Assembly (NCBI RefSeq): GCF_000959365.1 | Contig: NZ_CP009556.1 | Location: 1,054,001-1,118,000 of the forward strand | DNA length: 64,000 nt | Direction: 5' to 3' | Source of the DNA: Burkholderia oklahomensis C6786 | GTDB lineage: Bacteria; Pseudomonadota; Gammaproteobacteria; Burkholderiales; Burkholderiaceae | Shown here: piece after piece, positions 28,186 to 36,069 of the stretch | Numbering within the stretch: the stretch's first letter is position 1 | How the letters are laid out: every line of letters starts with the position of its first letter | The notes under the pieces: generated by a model | Seen by the model: only the letters and a program-made list of their open reading frames with translations | What the model was told of the DNA's origin: nothing | Database searches by the model: none | Program-made: the position numbers and the translations under genes

Positions 28186-29397
28186 TCACCGCGCAGCCGA
28201 CCCCGCCGCGACGTCGCCATGCTTTCCTCGCATCGCGATTCCCCACAGGATCACCGCGCCGCTCGCGAGCGTGAAGCCCGTGCACATCCACGCGACGGGC
28301 GCGAGCCCGAGATGCAGGAACGGCGCGACGGCCTGCGTCGCGAGCGCGGCGGCGCCGAGGCCGAAGAACATCAGCAGCCCGGCCGCGCGTCCGGCGATCG
28401 ACGGCTCGGCCGCGAGCGCACGCGCCATCGACGCCGGCCCGCGCAAGCCGAGCGACCCGCAGAACAGCATCCACGACGCAACGACGAGCGCCGTCGAGCG
28501 CAGCTCGAGGTGCGCGAGCAGCAGGAACGCGGCCGCCGCCGCGAACTGCAGCAGCGCGCCGAGCGAGATGACCCGGTCGAGGCCGAGCGCGTCAGACCAT
28601 GCGCCGCTGCGCGACGCGGTCAGCATGAACGCCGCGACGCCGCAGGCCTGCATCAGGCTGAACGTCGACGGCCCCGCGCCGAGCCAGATCTCGACGACCT
28701 GCGGCGCGCTCGCGACGAACGCGAGCAGCGCGGCGAAGCACAGCGCGTGACCGAGCGCGTAGCCGAGATAGACGGGTGAGCGCAGCAGACGCCGATAGCC
28801 GCCCGCGCGCTGGCCCGAGTCCGCGTGCGCCGGCGCGTGCGTCGACGAAGCGGCGGGAATCACGCGGAACACGAGCGGCGCCGCGACGACGGACAGCGCG
28901 ACGATGATCCAGAAGCTCATCCGCCAGTCGGCGACGACGAGCAGCGCCGCGCCGACGACGGGGGCGAGCCCCGGCACCGCGCTCTCGATGATGCCGAGCC
29001 ACGCGAGTGCGCGGACCGCGCCGCCGTCGCCGAACGACTGTCTGACGATCGCGGGGACGATGACCGTCGCCGCGCCGACGCCGAAGCCTTGCACGACGCG
29101 CGCGCCGATCAGCACGCCCATCGACGGCGCGAGCGCGCAGACGGCGCCCGCGGCGAGCTGCAGCAGCACCGCGAACGCGAGCGTGCGGCGGTGTCCGAGG
29201 CGGTCGGCGGCGGCGCCCCAGGCGAGCTGCGAGACGGCGAGCGCGGCCGAGAACGCGGCGAGCGTCGCCTGCGCGCTTTCGATCGAGCCGCCGAGCTGCT
29301 GCGGCAGCGACGGCACGGCGGGGAGGTAGAGGTCGGTTGCGAGGAGCCCGACGGCCGTGAACAGGGCCAGCGGGAGGATCGAGCGGAAAGGATGCAT
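28186..29397 (-). CDS. Bcr/CflA-family multidrug MFS transporter
   Basis: A 403-residue inner-membrane proton-coupled exporter with about 12 transmembrane helices. The N-terminus (ATDLYLPAVPSLPQQLGGS) carries the family's D-x-Y-LP-A-x-P motif, and the MFS loop motif reads GAAADRLGHRRTL (residues ~61-73). The ATG at 29397 removes an upstream Arg/Pro-rich extension and starts directly before helix 1. Family members export bicyclomycin, chloramphenicol, sulfonamides or cysteine. It is monocistronic and diverges from the zinc-receptor gene across a long intergenic region. Confidence 0.92.
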   Translation of the reverse strand: MHPFRSILPLALFTAVGLLATDLYLPAVPSLPQQLGGSIESAQATLAAFSAALAVSQLAWGAAADRLGHRRTLAFAVLLQLAAGAVCALAPSMGVLIGARVVQGFGVGAATVIVPAIVRQSFGDGGAVRALAWLGIIESAVPGLAPVVGAALLVVADWRMSFWIIVALSVVAAPLVFRVIPAASSTHAPAHADSGQRAGGYRRLLRSPVYLGYALGHALCFAALLAFVASAPQVVEIWLGAGPSTFSLMQACGVAAFMLTASRSGAWSDALGLDRVISLGALLQFAAAAAFLLLAHLELRSTALVVASWMLFCGSLGLRGPASMARALAAEPSIAGRAAGLLMFFGLGAAALATQAVAPFLHLGLAPVAWMCTGFTLASGAVILWGIAMRGKHGDVAAGSAAR

Positions 29398-29857
29398 GCG
29401 TGAAGCTGAAAGGACTTTGTCGGTTTTCGAGCGCCTGACGATACCACGTCGACGCGAGCGACCCGGACGGCGCGCGCCCTCGACGGCGGGCGGCGCAAGC
29501 GCCCGGCGTTCGATGCGGCGAGTCCACGGCGTCGGACGTCTCGCGATCCACGCATGAAATATGCGTGTGGAAATGCGAGGCGGCGCGACAGGGGCAAGGG
29601 CTGGGCGGGACCGGACTGCGGCGACGCGGTCGGCGTGCGTCGGACGATGGGGTCGTGAGCGGGTGGGGTGAGGCGGGCGCAGCGAGCGAATCCGTGCGAA
29701 TCCGCGCCTCGATCGGAACGCCGCATCGGTGCCGCGCATGTTCGGCCGGCCCGATGCGGCAATCGCGCCGGGCGCATCCTACGCACAGCCGCAGCGGCAG
29801 CCGACATGGCCCGCGCTGCCGCCGCCACCATGCTGTAAGGCGTTTGTTACATGTATT
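29398..29857. other. Long intergenic region, exporter side
   Basis: 460 bases of GC-rich sequence leading to the first Zur-like box. It should contain the exporter promoter on the minus strand. No coding frame is supported. Confidence 0.35.
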
Positions 29858-29875
29858 GAAATGATATAACATATC
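29858..29875. promoter_or_regulatory. Zur-like operator 1
   Basis: GAAATGATATAACATATC, an imperfect palindrome of the Fur-family zinc-repressor type, in an AT-rich island of otherwise very GC-rich DNA. It is 189 bases upstream of the ZnuD-like receptor gene. The reverse complement of box 2 (29983-30000) differs from it at only two of 18 positions. Confidence 0.7.
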
Positions 29876-29982
29876 GAGGCCATCGTAAGCCGCCGTGGGC
29901 CGCGGGCCGTGAACTGCACCGCCGTGCTCGTCGAATCGGCTGTCGATGCGTTTCGCCACAGGCCATTGTGCGCGTCGATATT

Positions 29983-30000
29983 GATACGTTATATCGTTTC
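29983..30000. promoter_or_regulatory. Zur-like operator 2
   Basis: GATACGTTATATCGTTTC, 64 bases upstream of the receptor start; its reverse complement GAAACGATATAACGTATC matches box 1 at 16 of 18 positions. Two such boxes about 125 bases apart, in inverted orientation, suggest cooperative zinc-dependent repression of the receptor. Confidence 0.7.
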
Positions 30001-30063
30001 GACGGCGCTGCACGATTCGGCTCGTGATCCCGTCCACCCGACAACACCACACCGATTACCGCA

Positions 30064-32160
30064 ATGGATGACCACCGACGTATCGCGCCGCCTTTCGTTC
30101 GCAGGCTGCATCCCTTGTCGCTGCTGCTCGCCGCGAGCCTCGCGCACGGCGAGACGAGCGCGCCGTCCGCCGACCGTCCGTCGAACGAACCGCCGGCAAC
30201 GACGCTCGCGCCGATCTTCGTGACCGCCAATCCGCTCGGCGCGTCGGCGCTCACGTCGCCGACCGCGTCGCTGTCCGGCGACGCGCTGACGCTGCGCCGC
30301 GCCGATTCGCTCGGCGACACGCTGAACGGCCTGCCCGGCGTGTCGACGACGACCTACGGCCCGCTCGTCGGCCGCCCGATCATCCGGGGGATGGACGGCG
30401 ACCGCATCCGCCTGCTGCAGAACGGTGTCGCCGCGTACGACGCGTCGTCGCTGTCGTACGACCACGCGGTGCCGCAGGACCCGCTCACCGTCGAGCGCGT
30501 CGAGATCGTGCGCGGGCCGGCGGCGCTGCTGTATGGCGGCAACGCGGTCGGCGGCGTCGTCAATACGATCGACAACCGGATTCCGCGCGAAGCGCTCAAG
30601 GGCGTCACGGGCGCGGTCGACGCGAGCTATGGCGGCGCGAACAACGCGCGCGCGGGCGCGGCGCTCGTCGAGGGCGGCAACGGCCGCTTCGCGTTCCATG
30701 TGGACGCGTTCGGCCGCGAGACCGACGAACTGCGGATCCCGGGCTTCGCGCATTCGGCGCGCCAGCGCGCGCTCGACGGCGAAGACGCGAGCGAGCCGTA
30801 CGGCAAGCTGCCGAACAGCGACGGCCGACGCTACGGCGGCGCGGCGGGCGGCGCGTACACATGGGCCGACGGCTACGTCGGCGCGTCGTACAGCGGCTAC
30901 GAATCGAACTACGGCTCGGTCGCCGAAACCGACGCGCGGCTGCAGATGCGCCAGGAGCGCGTCGCGGTCGCGTCGGAGGTGCGCAACCTGCGCGGTCCGT
31001 TCTCGCAGCTGAAATTCGACTTCGGCTACACGAACTATCTGCACAGGGAGATCGAGGACGGCGTGACCGGCACGACGTTCCGCAATCACGGCTACGAGGC
31101 GCGCGTCGAGGCGCGGCATCGCAAGATCGGTCCGTTCGAAGGCGCGCTCGGCGTGCAGGTCGGCCAGAACACGTTCTCCGCGCTCGGCGGCGAAGCGCTC
31201 GCGCCGACGACGCGCACGACGAGCGTCGCGCTGTTCGGTCTCGAGCAATGGCAGGCGACCGACGCGCTGAAGCTCTCCGCCGGCGCGCGGATCGAGCACG
31301 TGCGGCTCGACCCGAGCGCGAACGGCGATGACAAGTTCGGCTTCGCACGCGGGCGCGACTTCAACGCGGGCAGCGTGTCCGCGGGTGCGCTGTACCAGCT
31401 CGCGCCCGCTTGGTCGCTCGCGGGCAACGTGTCGTACACGGAGCGCGCGCCGACGTTCTACGAGCTGTACGCGAACGGCCCGCACGGCGCGACGGGGCAG
31501 TACCTGATCGGCCTGCCGGATGCGCAGAAGGAGAAGGCGGTGTCGACCGATCTCGCGCTGCGCTACGCGAGCGGGCCGAACCGCGGCAGCGTCGGCGTGT
31601 TCTACAGCCGCTTCCGGAACTACCTTGCCGAATACGACACCGGGCGGCTCGTCGACGACGAAGGCGCGCCCGTCGCGGCGGGCGCCGACGACACATTGCG
31701 CGAGGCCGTCTATCGCGGCGTGCGCGCGGAATTCTACGGCGTCGAGCTCGAAGGCAAGTGGCGCGCGTTCGAGAAGCGCGGGCATCGCGTCGACTTCGAG
31801 CTGACGGCCGACTACACGCATGCGCGCAACGCGGACACGGGCGAGCCGCTGCCGCGGATCGCGCCGCTGCGCGCGACGCTCGCGGCCGATTACGGCTACG
31901 GGCCGTTCGGCGCGCGCGCGCAGGTCACGCGCGCGTGGGCGCAGCACCGCGTGCCCGACAACGATCTCGCCACCGACGGCTACACGTCGCTCGGCGTCGT
32001 GCTGACGTACAAGTTCCGCGTCGGCGCGACGAACTGGCTCGCCTACCTGCGCGGCGACAACCTGACCAACCAGGACATCCGCTACGCGAGTTCGGTCGTG
32101 CGAAACATCGCGCCGCAAGGCGGGCGCAGCGTGACGGTCGGGATGCGCACGACATTCTGA
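30064..32160 (+). CDS. znuD: ZnuD-like TonB-dependent outer-membrane zinc receptor
   Basis: A 698-residue TonB-dependent receptor. A signal peptide ends near SLAHG (residue ~29); a TonB-box-like APIFVTAN is at ~49-56. The plug (~60-170) contains GRPIIRGMDGDRIRLL and SYDHAVPQDPLTVERVEIVRG, and the 22-strand barrel ends in aromatic Phe (MRTTF). The plug wording and length match Neisseria ZnuD (TdfJ), which imports zinc or haem. Two Zur-like boxes upstream support a zinc role. It would capture zinc under starvation, powered by TonB-ExbBD encoded elsewhere. Haem use is a possible alternative. Confidence 0.85.
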   Translation: MDDHRRIAPPFVRRLHPLSLLLAASLAHGETSAPSADRPSNEPPATTLAPIFVTANPLGASALTSPTASLSGDALTLRRADSLGDTLNGLPGVSTTTYGPLVGRPIIRGMDGDRIRLLQNGVAAYDASSLSYDHAVPQDPLTVERVEIVRGPAALLYGGNAVGGVVNTIDNRIPREALKGVTGAVDASYGGANNARAGAALVEGGNGRFAFHVDAFGRETDELRIPGFAHSARQRALDGEDASEPYGKLPNSDGRRYGGAAGGAYTWADGYVGASYSGYESNYGSVAETDARLQMRQERVAVASEVRNLRGPFSQLKFDFGYTNYLHREIEDGVTGTTFRNHGYEARVEARHRKIGPFEGALGVQVGQNTFSALGGEALAPTTRTTSVALFGLEQWQATDALKLSAGARIEHVRLDPSANGDDKFGFARGRDFNAGSVSAGALYQLAPAWSLAGNVSYTERAPTFYELYANGPHGATGQYLIGLPDAQKEKAVSTDLALRYASGPNRGSVGVFYSRFRNYLAEYDTGRLVDDEGAPVAAGADDTLREAVYRGVRAEFYGVELEGKWRAFEKRGHRVDFELTADYTHARNADTGEPLPRIAPLRATLAADYGYGPFGARAQVTRAWAQHRVPDNDLATDGYTSLGVVLTYKFRVGATNWLAYLRGDNLTNQDIRYASSVVRNIAPQGGRSVTVGMRTTF

Positions 32161-32475
32161 GCGCGGCGGGGGAATCGGCGGCGGGGGGCGGTCGAGCGCA
32201 GTCGAGCGGGGTCGATGTACTCGGTAAGTTCGACTAATCTTGCCGCCCGCCGCCCGCCGCCCGCCGCCCGCCGCCCGCCGCCCACACCACATAGCTCACG
32301 GCTCACGGTCCGCCGTCTGCCGCTCCCCGCTCCCCGCGCCCGCCGCACCCGCACACCTCTTCTGTTCGCGGACGATCGTTTGTAAGATAGCGGTCGCCGC
32401 ACGCGGCCCTGAGAGCGCGCGCGGCGTCGTGCGAAACGGCATGACTTCCTTCCGCCATTCCTTTTCGAGTCGAAA
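32161..32475. other. Intergenic region with heptamer repeat
   Basis: 315 bases between the receptor and the small secreted protein. It contains the GCCGCCC repeat (32242-32283) and then a C-rich pyrimidine tract (CCGCTCCCCGCTCCCCGCG). A lower-GC patch near 32360-32395 (TTCGCGGACGATCGTTTGTAAGATAG) is the likely promoter of the next gene. No coding frame is supported. Confidence 0.4.
32242..32283. repeat. Heptamer tandem repeat (GCCGCCC)6
   Basis: Six perfect seven-base copies just after the receptor gene. A non-triplet unit in a non-coding position; likely variable by slippage. Confidence 0.95.
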
Positions 32476-32904
32476 ATGAAAAGAACAATCCAGAAAAGCT
32501 GGGCGGCGCTCGTGCCGCTGCTCGCCGCAGGTTCGGTCTGCGTCGCCGCGCCGCTGTGCCAGACCCAGAAGCTAGGCGTGCACACGTCGAAGATGTGCGT
32601 CGAGCAGACGCCGTTCAAGCACGACTACTACACGCTGTGGGTCGACGATTCGCCGATCTTCATGCTGCCCGACGACTACGTCGAGAAGGTTGCGCTCACG
32701 CACACGGTGCCGGAGGACGGCGCGATCGAGTTTCCGCTGTCGAAGCAGGGCACGCCGACCGTGACGATTTCGGGCGGCTGCCAGCCGATCAGCGAGACAC
32801 AGGGCAAGGGCACGGACGCGGTGAGCCTCGAAACCGGACGCGTATGCTCGTTCAACTGGGGCAGGGAGCCCGTCGTCAAGGATCTGCGCTTCAGTTTCGA
32901 GTGA
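32476..32904 (+). CDS. Small secreted protein of unknown function
   Basis: A 142-residue protein with a Sec signal peptide (MKRTIQKSW, hydrophobic core, cleavage near VCVAA, residue ~24). The mature part has four cysteines (in PLCQTQ, KMCVEQ, GGCQPI, RVCSFN) that could form two disulfides, and a mixed beta-type sequence ending in aromatic FSFE. Probably periplasmic or extracellular. I do not recognise a family; it looks lineage-restricted. It lies after the zinc receptor but has its own promoter region. A bidirectional terminator follows at 33003. Confidence 0.8.
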   Translation: MKRTIQKSWAALVPLLAAGSVCVAAPLCQTQKLGVHTSKMCVEQTPFKHDYYTLWVDDSPIFMLPDDYVEKVALTHTVPEDGAIEFPLSKQGTPTVTISGGCQPISETQGKGTDAVSLETGRVCSFNWGREPVVKDLRFSFE

Positions 32905-33002
32905 GCGGCGGCGCGACGCGCGGCGTCGCTTCGTCGTGCCGCGCGGGTGCGGTTGCCGTCGTCGTTCGGGCCCGATCGGAGCCGACGCGCGGCGTTGCCA
33001 GA

Positions 33003-33042
33003 GAAAACCCCGGCCCAGGCCACCCGGCCCAGGCCGGGTTTT
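33003..33042. terminator. Bidirectional intrinsic terminator
   Basis: AAAACCCCGGCC and GGCCGGGTTTTT pair around a loop made by a direct repeat of GGCCCAGGCC; A-tract and T-tract flank the stem, so it works on both strands. It sits between two convergent genes, the small secreted protein and the AI-2E-family permease, and ends both. Confidence 0.85.
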
Positions 33043-33103
33043 TCGTTTGGAATCCGAGCGCCGGGCGGTGCGTCGGACGGCGCGCCGAGACGCCGCCGGC
33101 GCG

Positions 33104-34162
33104 TCATTCCCAGTCGACCTGCTCCGCGCGCGCGAAGATGTCCCAGCTCGCCATGAACAGCGCGGCGACGAGCGGGCCGATCACGAAGCCGTTGATCCCG
33201 AAGAGCGCCATCCCGCCGAGCGTCGAGATCAGCACGACCCAGTCGGGCATCTTCGTGTCCTTGCCGACGAGGATCGGCCGCAGCAGATTGTCGACGAGCC
33301 CGATCACGCCGACGCAGAACGCGACGAGGATCACGCATTTCCAGATCTGCCCGGTGACCGCGAGGTAGCCGGCGGCGGGCACCCAGACGAGTCCCGCGCC
33401 GATCGCGGGCAGCAGCGACAGGAACGCCATCAGCGCGCCCCACAGGATCACGCCTTCGATCCCGAGAATCCAGAAGATCAGGCCGCCGAGCGCGCCCTGC
33501 ACGGCCGCGACCGCGATGTTGCCCTTCACGGTCGCGCGCACGACGGTCGTGAACTTCGTCAGCAGATGCTGCTTGTGGTCTTCGGCGAGCGGCAGCGCGC
33601 GCCGCACGCGGCGGCCGATCTCGCCGCCGTCGCGCAGCAGGAAGAATACGAGATACAGCATCACGCCGAAGCTGACGACGAACTGGAACGTGTTCTGCCC
33701 GATGCTGAGCGCCTGCGTCGCGACGAACTGGCTGATCGCCGCCGCGCCGTCGGTCAGCTTCTTCTGGATGCTGGCGATGTCGGTGAGCCCGTAGTTGTGC
33801 AGCACGCGGTGCACGGATGTCGGCAGCGCGTGCATGATGTCCTGGAAGTACTGCGTCATGTTCGGCTGCATCGTCTTGATCTGCTGATACACGTACGTGA
33901 TTTCCTGCACGAGCGTCCCGGCGACGAACGCGAGCGGCAGGATCACGATCAGGATGATGAGCGACAGCGTGACGAGCGCGGCGAGATTGCGGCGCTTGCC
34001 GAAGCGCGCGGCGAGCCAGCGCTGCACGGGCTGGAACAGGATCGCGAGAATGGTCCCCCAGAAGATCGCGCCGAAGAACGGCGTCAATATCCAGCAAAGA
34101 CCGACGGTGACGACGAACAGCAGCAGGTGGAAGAATTTTTGGTGATCGTTCCCGCTATCCAT
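33104..34162 (-). CDS. AI-2E family transporter (PerM/YdiK-like membrane protein)
   Basis: A 352-residue inner-membrane protein with about eight helices and a large loop between residues ~75 and ~150. Family regions are visible in FWGTILAILFQPVQRWL, the LLPAIGAGLVWVPAAGYL segment (~240-257) and GLVDNLLRPILVGKD (~283-297). The ATG at 34162 starts just before the first helix. Members include TqsA (autoinducer-2 efflux) and sodium/proton antiporters; YdiK-type proteins have no proven substrate. The gene is single and ends at the shared terminator. Confidence 0.9.
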   Translation of the reverse strand: MDSGNDHQKFFHLLLFVVTVGLCWILTPFFGAIFWGTILAILFQPVQRWLAARFGKRRNLAALVTLSLIILIVILPLAFVAGTLVQEITYVYQQIKTMQPNMTQYFQDIMHALPTSVHRVLHNYGLTDIASIQKKLTDGAAAISQFVATQALSIGQNTFQFVVSFGVMLYLVFFLLRDGGEIGRRVRRALPLAEDHKQHLLTKFTTVVRATVKGNIAVAAVQGALGGLIFWILGIEGVILWGALMAFLSLLPAIGAGLVWVPAAGYLAVTGQIWKCVILVAFCVGVIGLVDNLLRPILVGKDTKMPDWVVLISTLGGMALFGINGFVIGPLVAALFMASWDIFARAEQVDWE

Positions 34163-34378
34163 GGTGTGCTCAGGGGAGGATGGTTGATCGAACGGGCGAG
34201 CCGCGCCGCGGCGGCCCGCCGTGACGCATCGATTATGCCTGACGCGTCCCGCGCGGCGACCGTGCGTTGCCGCGCCCCGAGCGCACATCGTTCGGGCTGC
34301 GATCGAAAGCGCCGCGGCGGGCCGCCGCGGCGCGGGGGCGAAGCGGCGCGGGCGAAGGAGGCGCCGCGCCGCGTTTCG
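34163..34378. other. Spacer upstream of the AI-2E-family gene
   Basis: 216 GC-rich bases between two minus-strand genes; likely the promoter of the permease. Nothing specific was recognised. Confidence 0.35.
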
Positions 34379-34963
34379 TCAGAGCTTCAGACGCGTGACC
34401 TTCGTGCCGTTGACCGACAGGTCGCCCATCAGGCCGGCGTTGGTCAGGACGATCACGTCGACCGGACCCGTCGCGGTCGACGTGTCGACCGCGCCGTTCG
34501 CGCCCATCTTGACGAGCGCGACCGACGCGTCGGCGCCCGCGGCCCAGCCTTCCGAATTGCGGAATTTGTCGAGCGCGTCCTGCGTCATGAACAGGAAGAT
34601 GAGCGCCTTCGATTGCGCGCCCGCCTGCAGGCCGACCGACAGCGACGACGTGTTGTAGTAGCCGACCGTCGCGCCGCCGACGCGCAGCGCGCCGTTGCCG
34701 CTCTGGCCGCCGAGGATGAAGCCGGCTTGCAGCACGTTCGGGAACACGAGCATGCCGCGTGACTTCGAGACGAGCTCACGCGAGCCCGGCACCGTCGAGT
34801 AGAGGCGCGACAGCGTCGCGTTCACGCGCGCGTCGATCGCTTCGCGCGTCGACGCGTTGGACGATGCGGTTGCCGGCTGGTCGGGCGTGGTGGTGCAGCC
34901 TGCGAGCGCCAGGCTGCCGAGCACGGTCGCGATCGCGACCTTCATAACGAACGTCTTGCGCAT
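34379..34963 (-). CDS. SYLF-domain lipoprotein (BPSL1445-type)
   Basis: A 194-residue lipoprotein with signal peptide and lipobox LAGC (residues ~19-22). The SYLF/Ysc84-like domain covers ~60-194 (GMLVFPNVLQAGFILGGQSG, GYYNTSSLSVGLQAGAQSKA), a fold known in eukaryotes to bind lipids and actin. The Burkholderia version is a known seroreactive surface lipoprotein family. The ATG at 34963 has GGAGGA seven bases upstream. It starts 48 bases after the DUF883 stop, so the two may be co-transcribed. Role: envelope, otherwise unknown. Confidence 0.88.
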   Translation of the reverse strand: MRKTFVMKVAIATVLGSLALAGCTTTPDQPATASSNASTREAIDARVNATLSRLYSTVPGSRELVSKSRGMLVFPNVLQAGFILGGQSGNGALRVGGATVGYYNTSSLSVGLQAGAQSKALIFLFMTQDALDKFRNSEGWAAGADASVALVKMGANGAVDTSTATGPVDVIVLTNAGLMGDLSVNGTKVTRLKL

Positions 34964-35011
34964 GATGCTTCCTCCATCTTGATGGTTGAACGTCGGGCGA
35001 AAGCGCCGCGC

Positions 35012-35392
35012 TTATCGACGCGCAAGGAGGATGCCTGCCGCGAACGCGAGGCCGGCGATGATGCCGGCCGTCTGCCACGGATTGTCGTGGACGACCTGCG
35101 ACACGCGCTCGGCGGATTCGCGCAGCCGGCGCGACGCGTGCCACGACGCGTCGTCGAGCGTGTCGCGCGCGGCTTCGAGCCGCCCGTGCAGGCGCTTGCG
35201 GAGCGCGTCGGCGTCGCCGTCCTCCTTCAGCAGCGCGTCGAGCTCGTCGACGAGCGAGCGCATGTTGTCCTTCACGTCGCCGTTGAGGTCGCGCGCCGCG
35301 GAACGCGCATCGCGCGCGAACCGGCGGCCGACGCGTCGTGCTTCGGAGAGGCCGCGGTCAAGCTTGTATTCGACAGTGTCGGAAAGAGCCAT
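35012..35392 (-). CDS. DUF883 family (YqjD/ElaB-like) membrane-anchored protein
   Basis: A 126-residue protein: a charged, helical, possibly coiled-coil body (residues ~1-100) and one C-terminal hydrophobic segment (WQTAGIIAGLAFAAGILLARR) for inner-membrane tail anchoring. E. coli YqjD and ElaB of this family bind ribosomes in stationary phase and are stress-induced; that role here is inference. It precedes the SYLF lipoprotein gene on the same strand, a pairing consistent with a stationary-phase envelope response. Confidence 0.88.
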   Translation of the reverse strand: MALSDTVEYKLDRGLSEARRVGRRFARDARSAARDLNGDVKDNMRSLVDELDALLKEDGDADALRKRLHGRLEAARDTLDDASWHASRRLRESAERVSQVVHDNPWQTAGIIAGLAFAAGILLARR

Positions 35393-36069
35393 GATGGTCG
35401 TTCTCCTGATGGTTCGAGGGAAATGTGCGGGCGTTGCTCACGTGTGATCCGTTATCCGGCCCTGAGTTTCGCGCGGCGGCCCCGGCAGGCCGTCGCGACG
35501 GGGCCGAAGCCTTTGCGGGGCGGGGCTCGGCGGAAAATGCAACATTTTGTGCGGCAATCGGATGCAGGGATTGATTAAGTATGCGAACGGGAAAAGGAAT
35601 TTTTTCCGGATTTGCGCGGCGGCATTCGGTAATTGTGACTTGTGCGGATTGCGCATCGGCGGTGGTCTATTTCTTCTTGTGCGTGCCGTTTCGTCCGTCG
35701 CTGCGATCGCGTGATGGGATGGGCCTTTCGAGAAGCGATCGTCGCGAGGATTCCGTCATCGGGTCGTCATGTCGTCACGTCGTCACGGCGGCGCGTATGC
35801 GCGCCGAACGATCCGGCGTCGACGGGATCGAGCGGATCGCGGATTCGTCGCCGCAATCGTCGAACGTGTTCGCGAGCTGCATGCATTGACGCGATGCGGC
35901 GAGGAAAACCGATAGGAGTTGATTGCCTTGCGTCGGCAAGGCAACCGCCAACCGCCAACGTGCAACCGGCCGTCCGACGCCGCTTCCGCAAACCCCCGTA
36001 TCGCACGGCCATACGTGTCGCGCCGCTCGTCACACGGCCCGCATGACGAACGGCGCGACATCGGATGCG
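35393..36069. other. Intergenic region with two small hairpins
   Basis: 677 bases. A short hairpin AAAATG-CAA-CATTTT is at 35534-35548, in the likely promoter region of the DUF883 gene. A perfect eight-base inverted repeat TTGCCTTG-CGTCGG-CAAGGCAA is at 35923-35944, without a U-tract. Base composition is lower in GC than the genes around. No coding frame is supported. Confidence 0.4.

Noticed and set aside
27877..28779. Open frame beginning with Pro-Asp-Trp repeats
   Set aside because: The repeat is the non-coding nine-base tandem array and the rest is antisense to the exporter; composition is Arg-rich and unlike a real protein.
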